Notes: generated from the sequence alone by a model not told the origin. 64,000 nt of DNA from Euclidia mi (GCA_944739405.2 OX123187.2:36870394-36934393); one strand, 5' to 3'; counted from the stretch's first letter, positions 1 through 12,659 are shown. Made by a program: numbers and translations.

Positions 1-609
1 GGTTGAGTATCCCATCATGTGGGATATCATTAGATAGGTTTTAAAAAAATATTATTAGTTTGCTCAAATCATTTTACGATCAAGTGATTGGTTTGTCAAA
101 TATCAAGCTTTGAAGTGAAAAAAATTGTTAGACTCAAGTGTCCCCCCCCTCTGCCGGCTAAACTATTAATTTGGAAGAGGTGAAAAAAATCACAAATGTA
201 GTACATATAACGAATTTAAAAGGAAAACTATCACGGCTAAGTAGATATCACTAGTTTACGAGTAATCGTCGGTTAACTTATAAATACCTATGTCTGTGAG
301 TTTACATTGGGCGCGCTGGCTTAATCTTAAAGATATACGTACTTTGGTATGTAATGTACTACGGTACTACGTAAATATAGTAGTAGTATATCTTGGAAAC
401 CACATTTTATGTTTACAATACATAACTGGATACATACCTAGTATTTTTCTAAACAAAACTTAGGTTCTTATAATAGTGTTATTAAAATATTTTTTCAGCA
501 AAATAAACAGTCGGATTTGTTGTACATGAATACCTTTTGCAGCAAGTCATTATGGGCAACTACGGAACCCTACATTGCGCGTGGCCCGACACGCACTTGG
601 CCGGTTTTT
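1..609 (-). mobile_element. Lepidopteran-type MITE, cut by the window start
   Basis: This stretch is the inverted counterpart of sequence at 44807-44930 plus 48948-49205. The end near 609 carries the terminal block (GGCCAAGTGCGTGTCGGGCC in reverse complement) followed by TACGGAACCC. Towards position 1 it has the run of C with CTCTGCCGG that matches the G-run at 49080. The other terminus lies outside the window. No coding frame is visible. It matters because at 273-276 it keeps an uninterrupted TTAA, where the copy at 44807-49433 carries a 4-kb insertion. About 210 bases (roughly 330-540) are absent from that other copy. Confidence 0.75.
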
Positions 610-1179
610 AAATTTAGTTATGAATTCTAAATGTGGTTTAATATTAATTTTAGTCTGCTTATTTATAACTCTGTGATGCGGATGATAAAATATATGATAT
701 AAATAAATGGCTTTAGAGTCGCACGTAATAGGCGACTATTCTACCAGGCAAATTACCTGAAGGCATGTTCCGCCTGAAACTGTGATAAAAATCTCAAAAA
801 CGATCTTTATTTATTGAACTCTACTTAGACATTTCTAATCGGTACCCAAATACTCACGCAGTATATAATCAGTATATGTCGCAGAACGATTGTATAAACC
901 TATTTATATTCGATGATATGACACCAAAACAATGTAAGTACACGGCAAGATAATTGAATTGATTGCTGTCCTTGTTAAGCCTACCTAATCGGCCCTCAAG
1001 CACTTAGATAATCTGTACTCCGACGCCAAACGCATGAAACACTGTCACGGTACATAAATATAAAATTAGAATTTCGTTGCAAAAAATAGGGACCTCAATT
1101 TCGGGGTAGCATAATTTCGTCAGGTCCTCTCTCCTTCACATGTCCAGCCTGGCTATTTCTTCATTTCCTTTTGTGTGTA
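610..1179. other. No gene recognised
   Basis: AT-rich DNA with no repeat family or reading frame that I recognise. The last 50 bases are pyrimidine-rich and could be the 3' end of an intron before the reading frame that follows. Confidence 0.4.
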
Positions 1180-1425
1180 ATTCTACAAGTAGGTATTCGT
1201 CGATTCACCCGGTCGTCCTTGAATAAATTGCTGTATAAATATACAAACAACCTCCTTTCCAATACTCCGAGGGACGTTAAGGACTTACCTTTTCAAGTGT
1301 TACGTCGGGTGAGGTTTGATGGGTATTTAAAAAGCAATCAAGAGAAATTATATTTCTTTTTATACGACAAAGGTGGCAAAGAAATACACGTAGTAAATGG
1401 TAAAATGTATCTTCAAGGTTTTTAA
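1180..1425 (+). CDS. Possible terminal exon, product unknown
   Basis: An open frame runs to a TAA at 1423-1425. The pyrimidine-rich stretch at 1148-1170 and the AG dinucleotides at 1178-1184 could form a splice acceptor; there is no ATG, so this would be the last exon of a gene that starts to the left. The peptide is balanced in composition, with a charged core (PRDVKDLPFQVLRRVRFDGY) and an end rich in aromatic residues (KLYFFLYDKGGKEIHVVNGK). A polyadenylation signal AATAAA lies at 1529-1534, about 100 bases after the stop. I do not recognise the family. It could also be a transposon relic or chance. Confidence 0.3.
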   Translation: MLQVGIRRFTRSSLNKLLYKYTNNLLSNTPRDVKDLPFQVLRRVRFDGYLKSNQEKLYFFLYDKGGKEIHVVNGKMYLQGF

Positions 1426-1534
1426 CATCCGACTGTATCACTTGTACCTACTTTACAAAGAAGATTCTTGCCAATTTCAACATTACAATGACGATTATTG
1501 ACGTAGTATTGCGTATTGTTCAGTAAGTAATAAA

Positions 1535-1842
1535 GCCTGAAGGGCAACCTCTTTACCTACCTTAGACATAATCCTTCTGGTATGCAGCTATCTTGACGGA
1601 GTTAGCTTTGCTTCTTTAGTGCTAAGAAACATTGTTATGTTTATGCTGATGAATACTTACCATCACGTGGGTGGCTGACTGGAACAAAAGGGGATAATTA
1701 CTATCTAGTGCATGTCTAGTGTCTGAGAATCAACTACACTTCATGAATAACTCAGTGTTCTTTGTCCGAAATGCTCTGTACTATGAAAATGCCTTTCTAC
1801 GTACATATTAACTTTTTAAAATATTTTCTTCCCTTTTTCCCT
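1535..1842. other. No gene recognised
   Basis: AT-rich sequence between the possible exon and the retrotransposon remnant. Nothing further is recognised. Confidence 0.4.
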
Positions 1843-2188
1843 AATTTCCCTAATTTGAACGACAGAGTAAAGAACTGTGAGATAAGAGAGTGTTGTGGGG
1901 CAAAAGAAGATGTAGTAACAACCATTGAGAAAGGTATGTTAAGATGGTTTGGAGTTTGGACACATGGAAAGGAAGGATGATGAATAACTGACCAATAAGT
2001 TATATAAGTCAAGTGTGAATGGGACAGGAGGAAGGGGAAGACCTAGAAGGACGTTCTCTGACCAGATTGGAGACATCCTAAAAAAAGGACAGGTTAGAAG
2101 TACCCTTAACCGAAGAGCATGCATGAGAAATTTGATGGGGATGAATGAAGCAAGAGATATATGTGCTCCTATCTGGTCCGCTGGTTAG
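1843..2188 (+). pseudogene. 3' end of a non-LTR retrotransposon ORF, frameshifted
   Basis: Two frames together spell the C-terminal tail of a reverse-transcriptase protein family that is very common in moth genomes. The first frame has the KEDVVTTIEKGMLRWFG motif and breaks near 1970. The second (about 2016-2188) has GRGRPRRTFSDQIGDIL, then a RRACM motif, and ends at a TAG at 2186-2188. The catalytic domain is absent, so this is a 5'-truncated, dead copy. The assignment rests on remembered family motifs; the exact clade (RTE-like or another) is uncertain. Confidence 0.7.
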
Positions 2189-3194
2189 TTTTTTTTAGAA
2201 TTTATTCTGTTTAACTGTATATGTATGAATAATTTTAGAAGTTTCAATATTTTATTCAGAACTTATTTTAACGCGTGCATAATGTAAGGTGTGTTAACCG
2301 CAGACACATGCTCATATATTCATTTAGGAGTGTTTATTCCATTTGGACATATTAAAGTGAATTAATTCATTCATTACACCTATTAAACCTTAATGCGAAC
2401 ACGAGACCGAAAAAATATTTACAGATATTCAGATAATGTATATTTTTGGGTTTAAAAACGTTTAAGACGAGTTATTTTTAAGTGGGCAACCATATTTGAT
2501 ATCAGCTAATTGTTCATTAAAGAGTTTCGTTTGTAAACGTGCATATTTCCGGACGGCTTCCTTTTTTAATATAAACCAGTTTATATTCTCTTTGGTCTCT
2601 CTCTCAGCAAATATTATAATATATATGAGCACACGCCCTACACGTATAATAAATGTTCATACCACTTTCGTGCATAATATTACTTAGTGTATAGATAATT
2701 GAGTTTTGAACAGATAGGATCTGTTGAAAGCTGCTCGATATACATATATTTCAGAAATTGTCTTCCAAAAAATTATATTTGTTTGAAAGACAATTTCTTC
2801 AATCAGCAACATTTGTTTACTTATACTAAATATACGTAGACTAGACTGTATTTACTTATGTCATATTATTTTATCACCTGAAAGCGCAAATTTTATTGGT
2901 ACAATTCTCTTTCGTCATTCTCACCTAAGATATTTTATCAAATACTCGTTTGAAATTTCAACCGGGACGAGAGAAAGATTCAATAACGTAATTTCAAATG
3001 GAATATTATATTATAAGCGTCCTTTTGAATATGGTGCGTCTTAACTGAGGATTAAACCTTTAGACTTGGTGATGTTATATAGTGTACTCATAGTGGCGAA
3101 AGGGTAAAATGGGCGATTATAAATTCTCTGAGGAATATAATACGCGAGGGCTTTTGTCTCTACCTCGTAGCACTGCGATTATTTATATTTTATG
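2189..3194. other. No gene recognised
   Basis: AT-rich sequence. The first 150 bases may be 3' untranslated sequence of the preceding retrotransposon remnant. A 63-codon frame at 2496-2687 has no features of a real protein. Confidence 0.4.
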
Positions 3195-3290
3195 ATATTT
3201 GTTCGGAAGGATTGGCAGAAGCTCGCGTGTGATTGCGTCAAGTGAAAGATGGAAGAGGAGGCCTTTGTCCAGCAGTGAGACATAATTTGT
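3195..3290 (+). mobile_element. 3' end relic of a non-LTR retrotransposon
   Basis: The segment ends with GAGGAGGCCTTTGTCCAGCA, the characteristic end of a widespread lepidopteran LINE or SINE tail, preceded by a degraded coding-like stretch and followed by a T-rich run and AATAATAATG. Only about 100 bases remain. A related tail occurs at 27940-27960. Confidence 0.45.
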
Positions 3291-4387
3291 TTTTTTTTAA
3301 TAATAATGATATTTGTTGATTCAGAAAACTCGGGTTGATTAATGATAAGAAAAGCTTAATTATGTACATGTAGGTGCAAGTGTCCTGTTAATTGCTTCAA
3401 AAAGCGTTAGGTATTTAATTTGTAAAAAAGTAAACTCCACGTGAGGAATCTTGCTCGTTTCAACTATGTCGCAATAATCATCGCAAACATGCTACCAAGA
3501 ATTTGTAGTAGAGTGGAAAGAAGGAATTTGAAAATCTATATTCGCATCAAGAATTTGTAGATATAAATAATTATGATTGACAGAATATCTATTTGTGTAG
3601 TCACGGTCTTATGAACGACTACCGTGACACCAGCCATCACGCCGCAATCAATACACCGACAATTAGGTATTATAAAGAACCGACGATAAAATGTGGCAAG
3701 TTAATCTTTGAGGAATTGAGTCTTCAGCTTCTAGGAGTTTATATCCCCATAAAAATTCCAACACGCTGAAAATGGCGGCTGCAGAATTTAATAGCTTGTA
3801 ACTGGCGCAAAGTTTTAAACAGCTGTCCTCAAAGAACTCTCCAAGGGGATTCGCAAATGGTCACACACTGTAGAACGACTTTCTGAAAGGCAACTTGTTG
3901 TAACTTTACTCCCTGTGAGCATAAATTACACGTATAGCTTTAAGAGCTTCTAGCTTCAGTCACAGATTACTAAATAGTTACTTCGTAAGTTCAGTCCTTT
4001 ATTTCAAGTAGCGAAAGTAATACATGATACTACGCGTCACGAGGTTGAGGGCAAAACATGTTAATATTAGGAAATAAAGAATTTAGTACTGAGTTGATGT
4101 TTAACATATGTATATATAATTTTGATAAGCGAGTGTCCAATATTGGACACTAAGCGAGTAGATATGCTTTAGAAGTTTATCTTATGCTTAAAATACTTTC
4201 CTGAAGCTATTATTATAAATGTTTATCTGCCCGATGACAACACTAAAGCTCTCGTCCCTGCCAGTGCTATGGTACATAGCCCGAATGGGAAATTAAAACT
4301 GTTTTAAAATAGTTACAAACGGCATGAACAATCGGTGGTTTATTTAATTCCAGCTCAAATAAATTTGCTACACCACTTTACGATTTC
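3291..4387. other. No gene recognised
   Basis: AT-rich unique-looking DNA. No splice-flanked GC-rich block or known repeat was seen. Confidence 0.4.
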
Positions 4388-4500
4388 ATACTCAATACTC
4401 AATATTTTATTGCACACCATAAGTTACATAAGGTGTTATAATATGACAATATAAGATACATTATGGACCCTGTAGGGCACGGCAACTTATAATAATGTAG
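4388..4500 (-). mobile_element. 3' terminal fragment of a LINE
   Basis: Read on the minus strand, the segment contains TTGCCGTGCCCTACAGGGTC and ends in a TGTGCAATAAAATATTGAG-like block, resembling the end of a common lepidopteran non-LTR family. No coding sequence remains. Confidence 0.45.
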
Positions 4501-7314
4501 AAGAGAGGAGGATGCTGTTTTTTCATACCGATATATGCGTCATGAATGTTTGGTTTTCGGTCCGAATGTTTGTAATATATTCGTGAATACATATATGTAT
4601 ATGTAGTACACTAGAGCTACAACAATGCGTTCGGAATGTATTTACGATCATTGTGCCACTGCATGTTTGGTATGTTTGCCGAGGCGTGAACGAGGCTTTC
4701 AGGCTATTTTACAATGCTATTATAGGTACGTAAATCCTCCGCAGACTACATTATTGTGGAAGTTTTATGGGTAATATCAGATATAGGACATTTTTGTTAC
4801 TGTTTTTGAAATGTGCAAATAAGCTTTTAATAAAAAATTCAGGCACCAAATCCTGCTTATGTACCTGGTTGGAGTATAGTAAATAATTGCCATTATATGG
4901 GAATGTGAGTTGTTTTTCTAAGGTATATGTAAAGATCTAGGTACATGTTAAAGGCGACAAAGAACATTTTTACAAGATATAAATTTTGCAGGCCAAACGT
5001 AATTTCAGACAGTAGGTACTTGACCCAAATGTAGTTATGGAGCCTAACAGCGATACTGCCATAATTAAAGTAACAATTGCTTAGAAATATAATAAATACT
5101 ATGTTTCAAAATTTCCACGAAAATATATAAACTAATTATTAAGAACATACAGATCAATGATTAAGAATAACTAAAAAGTATTCGTCGAATCTTGGTCACA
5201 TTTAAATGGTACCGCACGAGCGGCACTAGCGTTTCAATAAAAGTCCAGTCCCGTAACAAATATTAAAAATTGAGCCAAATTGTGAATCTGCTTTTTGAAT
5301 TGGTTAAAAATAATCCCGTTGATAACGAAGCTTAAAATATGTATGTACCCATATCTTCTTCTTCCATTCACTCATTATGGTGTTATCAGCATAACGAGTG
5401 AATAGAAGATTGAAAAAGGAACCAAAATACAAGCAAAATTACTTGGTACATACTAGCCTCGAACAGAAAGATAAGTTTGGTGTATTTACAGCCTTTTGTG
5501 AAAATTGTGTCATATGTTTTTTATAAAGAAAATGTCGCTGACATAAAATTCTACTAATTAAAAGCAAGACAAAATCAAGTTCATCGTACCTAACTATAAA
5601 ACATGAAATACTGAAATACTTTAACCCAGCATAAAGCGAAAACACTTTCATAATAACTTGGTTTGCCTCATTTACCCGAGAAGGCATAAAGGGTTGGTAT
5701 TGTGTGCTTACCCTTTGACATTGGCTAAATGGATTCCACAAAAATTGAATATATGCGCCATTTTTTGCGCCGTCATTACCGCTCGCCACAAGGGCCATTT
5801 ACTTAATGTGACAGTTTGATCAAACGACATTCAGACTGCTGTAATTACAAGTTATTTCTTCAAGTTAAGCTATTCGATTATACGCTTGATTTTATCGAAA
5901 TGAAAAAGTCCATCGAACAGTGTTTCCTTCTTAGATCGCTACAAGCGATTAAAGTTGTAATAATAATAACTCGGTAGAATTATGAGTAAGCTAACGCGAT
6001 ACGACCTTGATATGTTCCTACTATAAGTAAAAGGGTGCCATTCGTTGCTCGTAAACTTTAGATTAAGACGTCGCGTTGGCTGCATTTGACTTAATGCGTG
6101 CCTAAGTTAGACATGCTATATTTTCTGCATTATAATTCTCGTTTTTTTATTTTCTTTGGCCACAAAAATAGGTACATACTTATTAAAAAATTGACACAGC
6201 CAAGTAAATAACGTTCAGATAACCTCAATCATTTGATTGAAAGAAAATTGCATGAAACAAATGTACAACGTCATATAACTTACCTATTTTATATTAACTG
6301 CGATTATATTGAGCGCTGCGTCAGTGTTTTATAGGTAATACGCTCAAAGATTAGAAACACTGCATTTTAAAAAAATACAGTTCTAAAATCCCAATCGTAT
6401 AGGCAATACCTGCTATACAAATCTTTCAACAGCTTTTAAACCGAAATTCTCGTTTCATGCAGAACGTATTTCATAAGTGAAAGCCGATGAAGCTGGAAGC
6501 CTAGGTTCGAAACCCTTCTATAAACAATACGCATCCAACAACAAAATCTCAGTGACAAACCGGATTCACAGCAATCAGAGACGCAAACAGAAGCTTGTTC
6601 TTCTAAATAATATATGTAGCGAGTAACAAAGTCTTCGTGCTCTACGCGTGCCGTCATTCCATTCAAGACTTCCTGTCCCGACCATCGACGTCCCGTACAA
6701 TAGGCCGGATGAATTTATGTCTGCGAACAGGCATCGTTGTCAGTGCCTCTTTTCTCTCAGCTGCAATACAATGACGGATCATATTCACCACTTGTGACCG
6801 TACTTCGTGCTTTGTTTCTTATTGAACCTTTGGTGTACACCCTGATTTAAATTGTCAGAAATGTGATGTGAAATTTTTATACTCATCACGTGCCAACGTA
6901 TAAATAAAAGTGCAGACTTACAAACTTACGGATAATTTACTAATTACATGAAAGGCATTTAGGTTATTTCAGTAAATAAATTACTTTGGTAACAAATTTA
7001 ATATGAAATATTTAAGCCACAGAAACCAAAAGGTGAATTCCCACATTACATGAAAACAATTGTACATTTGCACCACAGAAATAAATAGTACTATTTATTT
7101 CGTTGATATGCACAGTATATTAATATATTCCGATAAACAGTTTAAATTATGGGAAAACAATGTCACCACAAATTGCTTGGTAAACACCGCATCATAATGG
7201 TCTGTGAAACACCAGTAGAAATATTTAAATTTAATACTGTTATAGTTTAACATTTATGCAGTTAGTTTTAGCGTTATTGTATACGGCTTTTTACAATAAC
7301 AAACGTAAGCTTGT
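4501..7314. other. No gene recognised
   Basis: Mostly AT-rich DNA. The part at 6440-6790 is richer in GC and holds a minus-strand frame beginning with ATG at 6666 (76 codons, cysteine-rich middle). No splice context or family supports it, so it is not called. Confidence 0.4.
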
Positions 7315-7572
7315 GAAACCTGTCAAAGGGCGACCCCAAACTAGGCAGATCGCTGAAAGGGACCAGATGACCGCTGAACATACCTGCGAATATATTCCTA
7401 AATATACATATACAGACATATTATAAATTAATAAAATATGTCAGTCAGATACAGAACAAACAGACAAGGAGGCGTCATCAGTGGGAATCAAACCCTCGAC
7501 CTTCAGGCTAGTATTTAGAGTAAAAAAATTTGCATTCTGGTTTAAAAACCACTAGACCAACAGCCCAGGCAA
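7315..7572 (-). mobile_element. tRNA-derived SINE
   Basis: On the minus strand this begins with a tRNA-like head: an A-box-like GTTGGTCTAGTGG near 7550-7563 and a B-box-like GGGTTTGATTCCCAC near 7481-7495. The body that follows (7315-7440) includes a CCCCAAACTAGGCAG block on the plus strand, also found at 56118-56262 and 61228-61335. The head carries extra A/T bases and is unlikely to be transcribed. Confidence 0.65.
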
Positions 7573-9355
7573 AAATATTTACTTGAGTTTTTACGCAATA
7601 CGCGTACATACTCAAACATAAACAATTTATAGTTAACGTTCACCAAGTAATGAACGACAAAATTGATATATTTCAATGGATTTGAGGCCAGTGAAATATT
7701 ATTGGCATGAAAATAATATTACTTTTATAGCGCAGCTACGAGTACAACGAATAGGCGGACATTTTGTTTCGATAAATGGGGAAGCCATTTAGTGAGGAAT
7801 CTTTACGATACGATGTCTTACTTGAAATATCAATAAGTTAATATTTTTTATACTTTTAAAACTGTTTTAAAATATGCTGTTTATTTTATGACATAATAAT
7901 GGATTCAAAGCATTTTGACACAAGTAGGTACATTAATAAAGGCGAATGCTTTTAAATGAGAATCACATGCGGCTTGTTGTACGACTAAGTTTCTATTCAA
8001 AGCTAAATAGTAAATATATGCTCAACGTCCAGCGAGTTTATTTAATGAGTTTTGCTGTTTTTAACTCTCAACCAAAAAAACAATCTTATAACTAACTTAT
8101 CATATTCACATACATTACTTATAAAAATCTTATCATAGAACTGACAGCAACAAGTTATTATTTGTCATTATCTCGTAATAATACCGTATAAAGCCAAATC
8201 ACAAATTATAATCACCACCGCTGCGCTGCCACCAATATTACACGGTATTAAAAATAATATTATCCGCACCGCCATTTTTTCGCCACTTTCGCCAAGATCA
8301 CATTTCTATATTCAAACGACGTCGTCCATATTCGTTTTACGTTCCTTGCGGTTAAAATCATCGAGTACTAGGCTGAACATACCTACGCGCAAGTATCTCG
8401 GAGTATACCGACAGTAGGTACACTTCAGCGGCTGGATGGAGGCTTCCGGCCGCTCGAGTTAAATACCCCTCCTTTCAGACAGTAGGACTAATTTCAACAC
8501 GAGTCCCTTTCAGAATACGAACGGTTTTATACGACTGCTGCTGTTACTGACTGTAACTTAATATGTGCTCTTGCTGTAGTTCGGTTGAGTCTCTTTGTTC
8601 TTTGAGATAGTATGTGTCATGACGACAACTGTATGACAGTGTGGATATCTAAAGCCATCACATATCTGGCTTTCAGATCTCCTTTTAGTTTATATTGTGA
8701 GTGAAATTGTTGTGATACTATGAAGACAATATATAAGTTAAAATGTAAGGTACACATTAGCAATTTCTGATGTTGCATATTACTATTTCGCGTGGCGTGC
8801 CATGTACAATATTGTACTTCAAACCTACTGCCAACGTCTAATGATATTGATTATGATTACTACGAATAGTAGGGTAAACTTAGGTCACTATAATAAGTGG
8901 AATTGTTAGGTTTCGAAACCGTGATTTCTCGGAATCACACGATCACAAATTTATAGTTTTAAACTATGGGACTATGGCCTGTTTAGTACAACTTGTAAAA
9001 CAAATTCCATGAAATTCTTCCTTTTTTAATTCATAGTTTTAATCATGGCACTTTGGGATCAAATCGGTGACTACTGGGGCTAAAAAAATTTTATACTTAT
9101 ATAGTTTCCATAGAATCAAATAAGTCTTATCTTTACATTTACTCTTGATTTAATTGTAATGGCTTGATTTAATTACCAATACAAGTTTTATGTGGTTTTA
9201 CGAGTTTTATGGGCCGACCCAGTATTAAAGTGATACACAATTTGGACATTTTTACAATAATTGAAATATAGTACTTGTTTCTATTCATATTATACATAGA
9301 CAGAATATTGTATATACGAGGTTGAAAGCAAATTATGTTTTATTATATTTTTATA
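7573..9355. other. No gene recognised; GC-richer patch near 8380-8560
   Basis: Mostly AT-rich. Around 8400-8480 there is a GC-richer stretch with GGCCGCTCGAG, then TTAAATACCCC and a CAGACAGT 20-25 bases on. This resembles a TATA-like element plus initiator, but no start codon or exon follows convincingly, so no promoter is called. Confidence 0.35.
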
Positions 9356-9497
9356 GACGTGAGTCTGCATCCCCGAAGAGGTAGGCAGAGGTGTAATGTT
9401 ACACCCACATTTCATCATGTTTTGATTTCTTAGGTGCACATGTCAGTCGCCTTGCTGCTACTGAGAATTTGGAAAATCCCAGTAACACTGTCCGACG
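9356..9497 (-). mobile_element. SINE body fragment
   Basis: Plus-strand blocks ATCCCCGAAGAGGTAGGCAG and CCTTGCTGCTACTGAGAAT match the better-preserved element at 22265-22662. The tRNA-like head is missing. Confidence 0.6.
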
Positions 9498-9611
9498 CGT
9501 AAGTATTTTTTTTCTAAAACTTCTCTCTTGCAAGTGTAACATATTGTAAACAACAAATACTGCATAATGTTATATTACAGTTGAAACTATTGCTTTAAGT
9601 ATGATGTATAA

Positions 9612-9880
9612 TCAAGCCTGTTGGTCTAGTGGTGAGTGATCCTGACTGTTTAATCCAACCTTTACAACATTTCGTTGTCCACTGCTGGATATAAGCTTCT
9701 CCTAATTTGCATCACAATAGCATTGCGAGTCAATAGTAGGATTTGGCATTTTATACGAAAGTGGTACCTATAAGGTTTCACGTCGAGTTTTCCGCCTCTT
9801 TGCAAAAATATTATTTGCTCCGTTCTTTTCCTTAGTAACTCTAATGACACCCATGGAATGAAATGGTGGTGCGACATTTT
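9612..9880. mobile_element. Mosaic of SINE fragments
   Basis: A plus-strand tRNA-like A box (GTTGGTCTAGTGGTGAG) at about 9619 is followed by an antisense SINE tail (GTCCACTGCTGGATATAAGC) and then by the body block GTTTCACGTCGAGTTTTCCG, ending near GACACCCATGGAATGAAATG. The last two parts match 22515-22640 and 25977-26160. The order suggests one SINE interrupted by another, or recombined copies. Confidence 0.55.
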
Positions 9881-11535
9881 GTATTATAAATTCATCACCA
9901 CATGGATAAAATTATATGCGTATCTATTAAGAGTAGGTAAATAAGCATTTATTAATCTTGTTGCCATAGTACAAGCTCTGCTTAGCTTGAGATTGGGAGA
10001 AAGCGTGATAATTCATTTATTATTTCTACGTCATATCCTCAAAAAGTTAAAGCTATGGTTATTAGCCCATTACGCCTATATCATGTTCATCAGCTTTTGC
10101 AAGAGTAAGTCCATAAAAACGTAGTTGTTACGTTGGTACTTGTCTTACCCACCGTAGTAAGAGGTAAAGCTAAAAGAGATAAAAGGTTAAAATTAAAGAG
10201 ATAAAATGTCAAATAGTGATTTAGAAATAAGTACACTTTAAAGTACATGATTCTAAAACAACCTAACGAAACGATTGCACCCAATGAACGTTAATTATTA
10301 TTTGCTACTCGTTGACAATATTGACGAGACTTTTCGCCATCTGTGTCCTCTCCCAAGCGTTTCCGTCTCAATATACTATCCTTTGAAAGCCGCACTAATC
10401 CTAAACGAGCCACCAGACTTACTGCGAACTTATTTAGCTCAGAATCACTTCCTTGGCACACAAACACTTCTTGGAACATAATTACTTTCTTAGCGTGAGT
10501 AAAACCTAACAATAATTATGTAATTAATGTATAGGTATAGCACGTGTTGACTAGGTACGTATTATTGATAATAATGCAATAGTTTAACCTTTTCCTCCAA
10601 TACACAATATTCTCTGAGTATAGACTTATAATAACAAAATACTTAAACGTATAAGTTTACCTATCAGACGAACAGATTTTGTCGCCAAAGTAAAAAATCT
10701 TACCATTATTTAACACTGTGCTCTGCATAACATCCCAAGTCTAAGGCCCTTTGCAAGTCCCTTGAGTCCAATCCAATTATCACCACTTCAGCTTTACCCT
10801 GATTGCAGCCATGAATTTCGTCTTAAAGCACGAGGTCCGCTTTCTACTCTAACCAGATTTGACAGAATATTGGCTTAGCCACACAGAGACTGGCGTGTGC
10901 TCTCTGCAACTCAAAGAGATAGCGATATTCCATAATTTTGACTACTTCAAGGTAAACTCTTAACGACTTGCAAAGATCCTGGTGACAGCCAAGAAGACTT
11001 TATATGCTGTCTGAGGTACGAAAAATTCGCATATTAAGTTTACAGTGCAGCCTTGGCTTGGAACCTAGTCTCTCCCACCGGCTTTCGTTGCTTTTTTCAA
11101 AGCAAATCAAGGAAAGCAATTGGAAGTGAAGACGTAGCGATCATGCTCATACTTTTTTTATAAAGCAGACAATAATATCCAATACTTTATTAAAACTCGA
11201 TGATCTCAGCAGTATATCTAACAAGTGCCAAGTACAACAACGTAATAATTCTTTATAATAATGTCTTTCAATTGTAAAGAATGTAAAAAGAATTCGTATC
11301 GCGACAGTGCGGTCCCTCGACCGTTCCGATAAAAAGATTACTCTCGAGTCTTTTATGTACGAATTGGAATAAATATTGGACTAGCCTTTTCTGAACTGTG
11401 AAAAAAGATTACATCCTAGCTTCTACTTATTTTTGTCAAGTTTTATAAAAGAAAATACTCGCTTTCGGCATAACTTTTCACACACATTTATTTTGCGGCT
11501 TCTCAGCTAACAAAAAAAATTACGTTTTAATGTTA
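9881..11535. other. No gene recognised
   Basis: AT-rich. A minus-strand frame at 10291-10512 (contains SELNKFAVSLVARLGLVRLS) looks mildly protein-like, but there is no ATG context, splice pair or recognised family. Confidence 0.35.
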
Positions 11536-11726
11536 CTAGGTTTCATCCGCGATTTGTTCGTATCTGTGTAGCTTATAGCAACAAACGGTAGCAAATATTC
11601 TTTTCTCATGAGTAAGCTATATTACTGTACATTTTCATCAGAATCCGTTCAGTAGTTTTTGCTTGAAAGAGTAACAAATATCCACTCGTCCAATTTCACT
11701 AAATTTCGCGTTTGCTTGTAATAAGA
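11536..11726 (-). mobile_element. Short non-autonomous Helitron
   Basis: On the minus strand it starts with TC (TCTTATTACAAGCAAACG) and ends with CTAG (11536-11539 on plus), preceded by A and followed by T, the canonical Helitron geometry without target duplication. The 3' part reads CTAGGTTTCATCCGCG on the plus strand, typical of lepidopteran families. It has no coding capacity at 191 bp. Confidence 0.7.
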
Positions 11727-12080
11727 TATAGCTGAGCCCCTATTTATTATGGCTGTACAATAAGTAGGTTGTGGCGGTCATTAGCATACTCTGAAGGCCA
11801 CCTAGCGATCGCCGAAGGTTAAACAATGTTCAGTGAAGTTAATCTATGATCTTGTATGGATGACCTCAATGTGGGGCGGTAGCAGTCTGTCTTCATTTAA
11901 ATATATCAATCACATCTGTCGACATCGATGCATAGTATTATAGAATAATTTATTCATAAAAAAAATTTTATACGTAATCTTTATACAGTGTATTGCATTC
12001 GACGAGCGAATGAAATATTTCGAGATACGCGGCATCTGGAGTGAGTTACAAATATTTGTATGGATGATGATAGATGAACA
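11727..12080. other. No gene recognised
   Basis: AT-rich spacer between two Helitrons with nothing recognisable. Confidence 0.4.
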
Positions 12081-12659
12081 TCCCTACTTAATATTATAAA
12101 TTCGAAAGTGTGTATGTACATATGTATATTTATATGTATGTATGTTCCATTTTCACGCAAAAACGGCTGAGCCGATTTTGTTGAAATTTAATATAGAGAC
12201 ATATTGGACCAAGGAGACGGACATAGGCCACCATAAGTTGCAAAAATTAAACTGGGAGGGATTTTAGGGAGTATAGAAGTTTGTACATGCGCGAATAATT
12301 GAGTGTTGCGCATGTGCTATCTGTCAGTAGTGACACATCATATATAATATTGTCATATTGTGCACGGTGATTACATTGTTCGCATAACTAAACAAATAAT
12401 TATATACTACGCTCAAACGGCTGAAACGATTTTCTCTACCTACTAAAATTATAAATGCGAAAGTGTTTATAGATATATATTGGACATCTATTGAAACATG
12501 GCTTTGACATTTGTCATGGATACTGACCGAGTTACTTTGTATCCTATAGAGCTTCTGACTCTTTAGAATAATCAGGCGCGTCTTCACACAACTTGAGACT
12601 GAAAGTAGATTATGTGTTACCCCGAATTTAACGCAAGCGAAGCCGGAGGCAAAAGCTAG
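12081..12659 (+). mobile_element. Non-autonomous Helitron with two 5'-end modules
   Basis: The element starts TCCCTACTTAATATTATAAA after an A at 12080 and ends GCAAAAGCTAG at 12659 before a T. A second 5'-type module, TCTACCTACTAAAATTATAA, lies at 12435, followed by the same AAATGCGAAAGTG motif. A copy of the internal block ending CGGCTGA-CGATTTT precedes it. It is thus a composite with two starts and one end, 579 bp long. Frames on either strand here are not genes. Confidence 0.75.

Noticed and set aside
6436..6666. Minus-strand ATG frame of 76 codons in a GC-richer patch
   Set aside because: Cysteine- and arginine-rich with no recognised family, splice site or promoter evidence.
8380..8560. 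Promoter-like patch (TTAAATACCCC with a downstream initiator-like CAGT)
   Set aside because: No first exon, start codon or conserved element follows; the match is within chance for AT-rich DNA.
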